Shown here: positions 12,106 to 12,365 of the stretch, in pieces
Layout: each line of letters begins with the position of its first letter
Position numbering within the stretch: the first letter of the stretch is position 1
The notes under the pieces: generated by a model
Databases searched by the model: none
Seen by the model: only the letters and a program-made list of their open reading frames with translations
What the model was told of the DNA's origin: nothing
Source: CAZRVH01 sp964608325
GTDB taxonomy: Bacteria; Patescibacteriota; Gracilibacteria; Peribacterales; Peribacteraceae
DNA length: 12,365 bases
Direction of reading: 5' to 3'
NCBI GenBank assembly: GCA_964608325.1
Contig: CAZSMX010000019.1
Location: 1 to 12,365, forward strand
Translations under genes and position numbers: made by a program

Positions 12106-12365
12106 TTCGATCATTGAACATCTTCCTACCCGTAGCAGAGAGGGAAAGAGTATGTCCCACCGGGGCAGACCTCGTACTTTTTCCCCCTCCCTGCCTCGCG
12201 GCTGACCACCGCAAGACACCCTCACTGAGGGCAACAAAAATACAACACACACATACACGTCTTCCCGACTTTAAAGGGAGCCGATCTGGCTCACGATCAC
12301 ACCAACACAAACACACACGGCCTCGAAGTCCTATAACTTTCGAACCGTGGTAGGGAGTCGCAGAT
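12106..12365 (+). ncRNA. Structured non-coding leader or small RNA, class unknown
   Basis: About 260 nt follow a clear promoter and contain no convincing gene. Hairpins can be drawn: GAGGG with CCCTC closing a long arm (about 12137-12190), GCGG with CCGC, CCCTC with GAGGG (loop ACT), and GAGCC with GGCTC. They are separated by A/C-rich segments with CACACA runs near 12240-12260 and 12297-12320 that look deliberately unstructured. The window ends in GGGAG, six bases, then AT. If the next base is G this is a Shine-Dalgarno site and start codon, and the region is a 5' leader. It contains a possible 17-codon ORF at 12152-12205 with GAGGG upstream. I do not recognise it as RNase P RNA, tmRNA, SRP RNA or 6S RNA. 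Confidence 0.4.

Noticed and set aside
11946..12353. Open frames over the right-end region on both strands
   Set aside because: They overlap gmk or the promoter, have erratic composition (Cys-, Arg- and Ser-rich) and no ribosome-binding site or motif.
12106..12365. RNase P RNA, tmRNA, SRP RNA or rRNA leader
   Set aside because: I could not find the diagnostic conserved segments of these RNAs, and no boxA of convincing form was seen.

Overview
The window is 12.4 kb of dense bacterial DNA, with most intergenic spaces under 170 bp. It is GC-rich except for one AT-rich island at about 1160-1730 and a short AT-rich promoter tract at 3690-3760. The standard genetic code fits: TGA is used as a stop in several intact genes. 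The gene set, the compactness, the small divergent paralogues and the four-TM membrane protein suggest a Candidate Phyla Radiation (Patescibacteria) genome, perhaps of the Peregrinibacteria/Peribacteria type. That placement is an inference from memory of such genomes. Three runs of exactly 100 N (3818-3917, 5780-5879, 7413-7512) are scaffold gaps whose true length is unknown.

Left part (1-3687), minus strand first. A partial, probably membrane-anchored protein runs off the left edge. Upstream of it on the same strand is an ABC-type ATPase domain that has lost nearly every catalytic residue. Next comes a small four-helix-bundle (S23/IVS-type) gene inside an AT-rich segment bounded by two arrays of 9-nt repeats in inverted orientation. 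Then follows rsmG (16S rRNA methyltransferase), which is divergent from an orotate phosphoribosyltransferase-like gene across only 41 bp. A small receiver-like protein with its own promoter and terminator closes this part.

Middle part (3690-7860). A strong promoter and a leader with a hairpin precede a large beta-rich surface protein that is broken by two assembly gaps. Its terminator is shared with the convergent pheS. Upstream of pheS on the minus strand are a four-TM protein and the N-terminal part of a family-4 uracil-DNA glycosylase-like protein that lacks three of the four expected cluster cysteines.

Right part (8025-12365). Three overlapping plus-strand genes encode a sugar-phosphate nucleotidyltransferase-like protein, a NUDIX-like protein with a half-degenerate box, and a canonical NUDIX hydrolase. 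They converge, with a 47-bp overlap, on two translationally coupled minus-strand guanylate-kinase-like paralogues. Plus-strand tRNA-Arg(GCG) and tRNA-Ala(GGC) follow, then a conventional guanylate kinase on the minus strand. The last 260 bp appear to be a structured, non-coding leader or RNA driven by a clear promoter divergent from gmk.

Most interesting points: the repeat-bounded four-helix-bundle element; the pseudo-ABC protein; -10-like boxes lying 6-8 nt before several start codons, which suggests leaderless mRNAs; the cluster-less glycosylase; the paired divergent guanylate-kinase paralogues; and the untranslated structured region at the right end.
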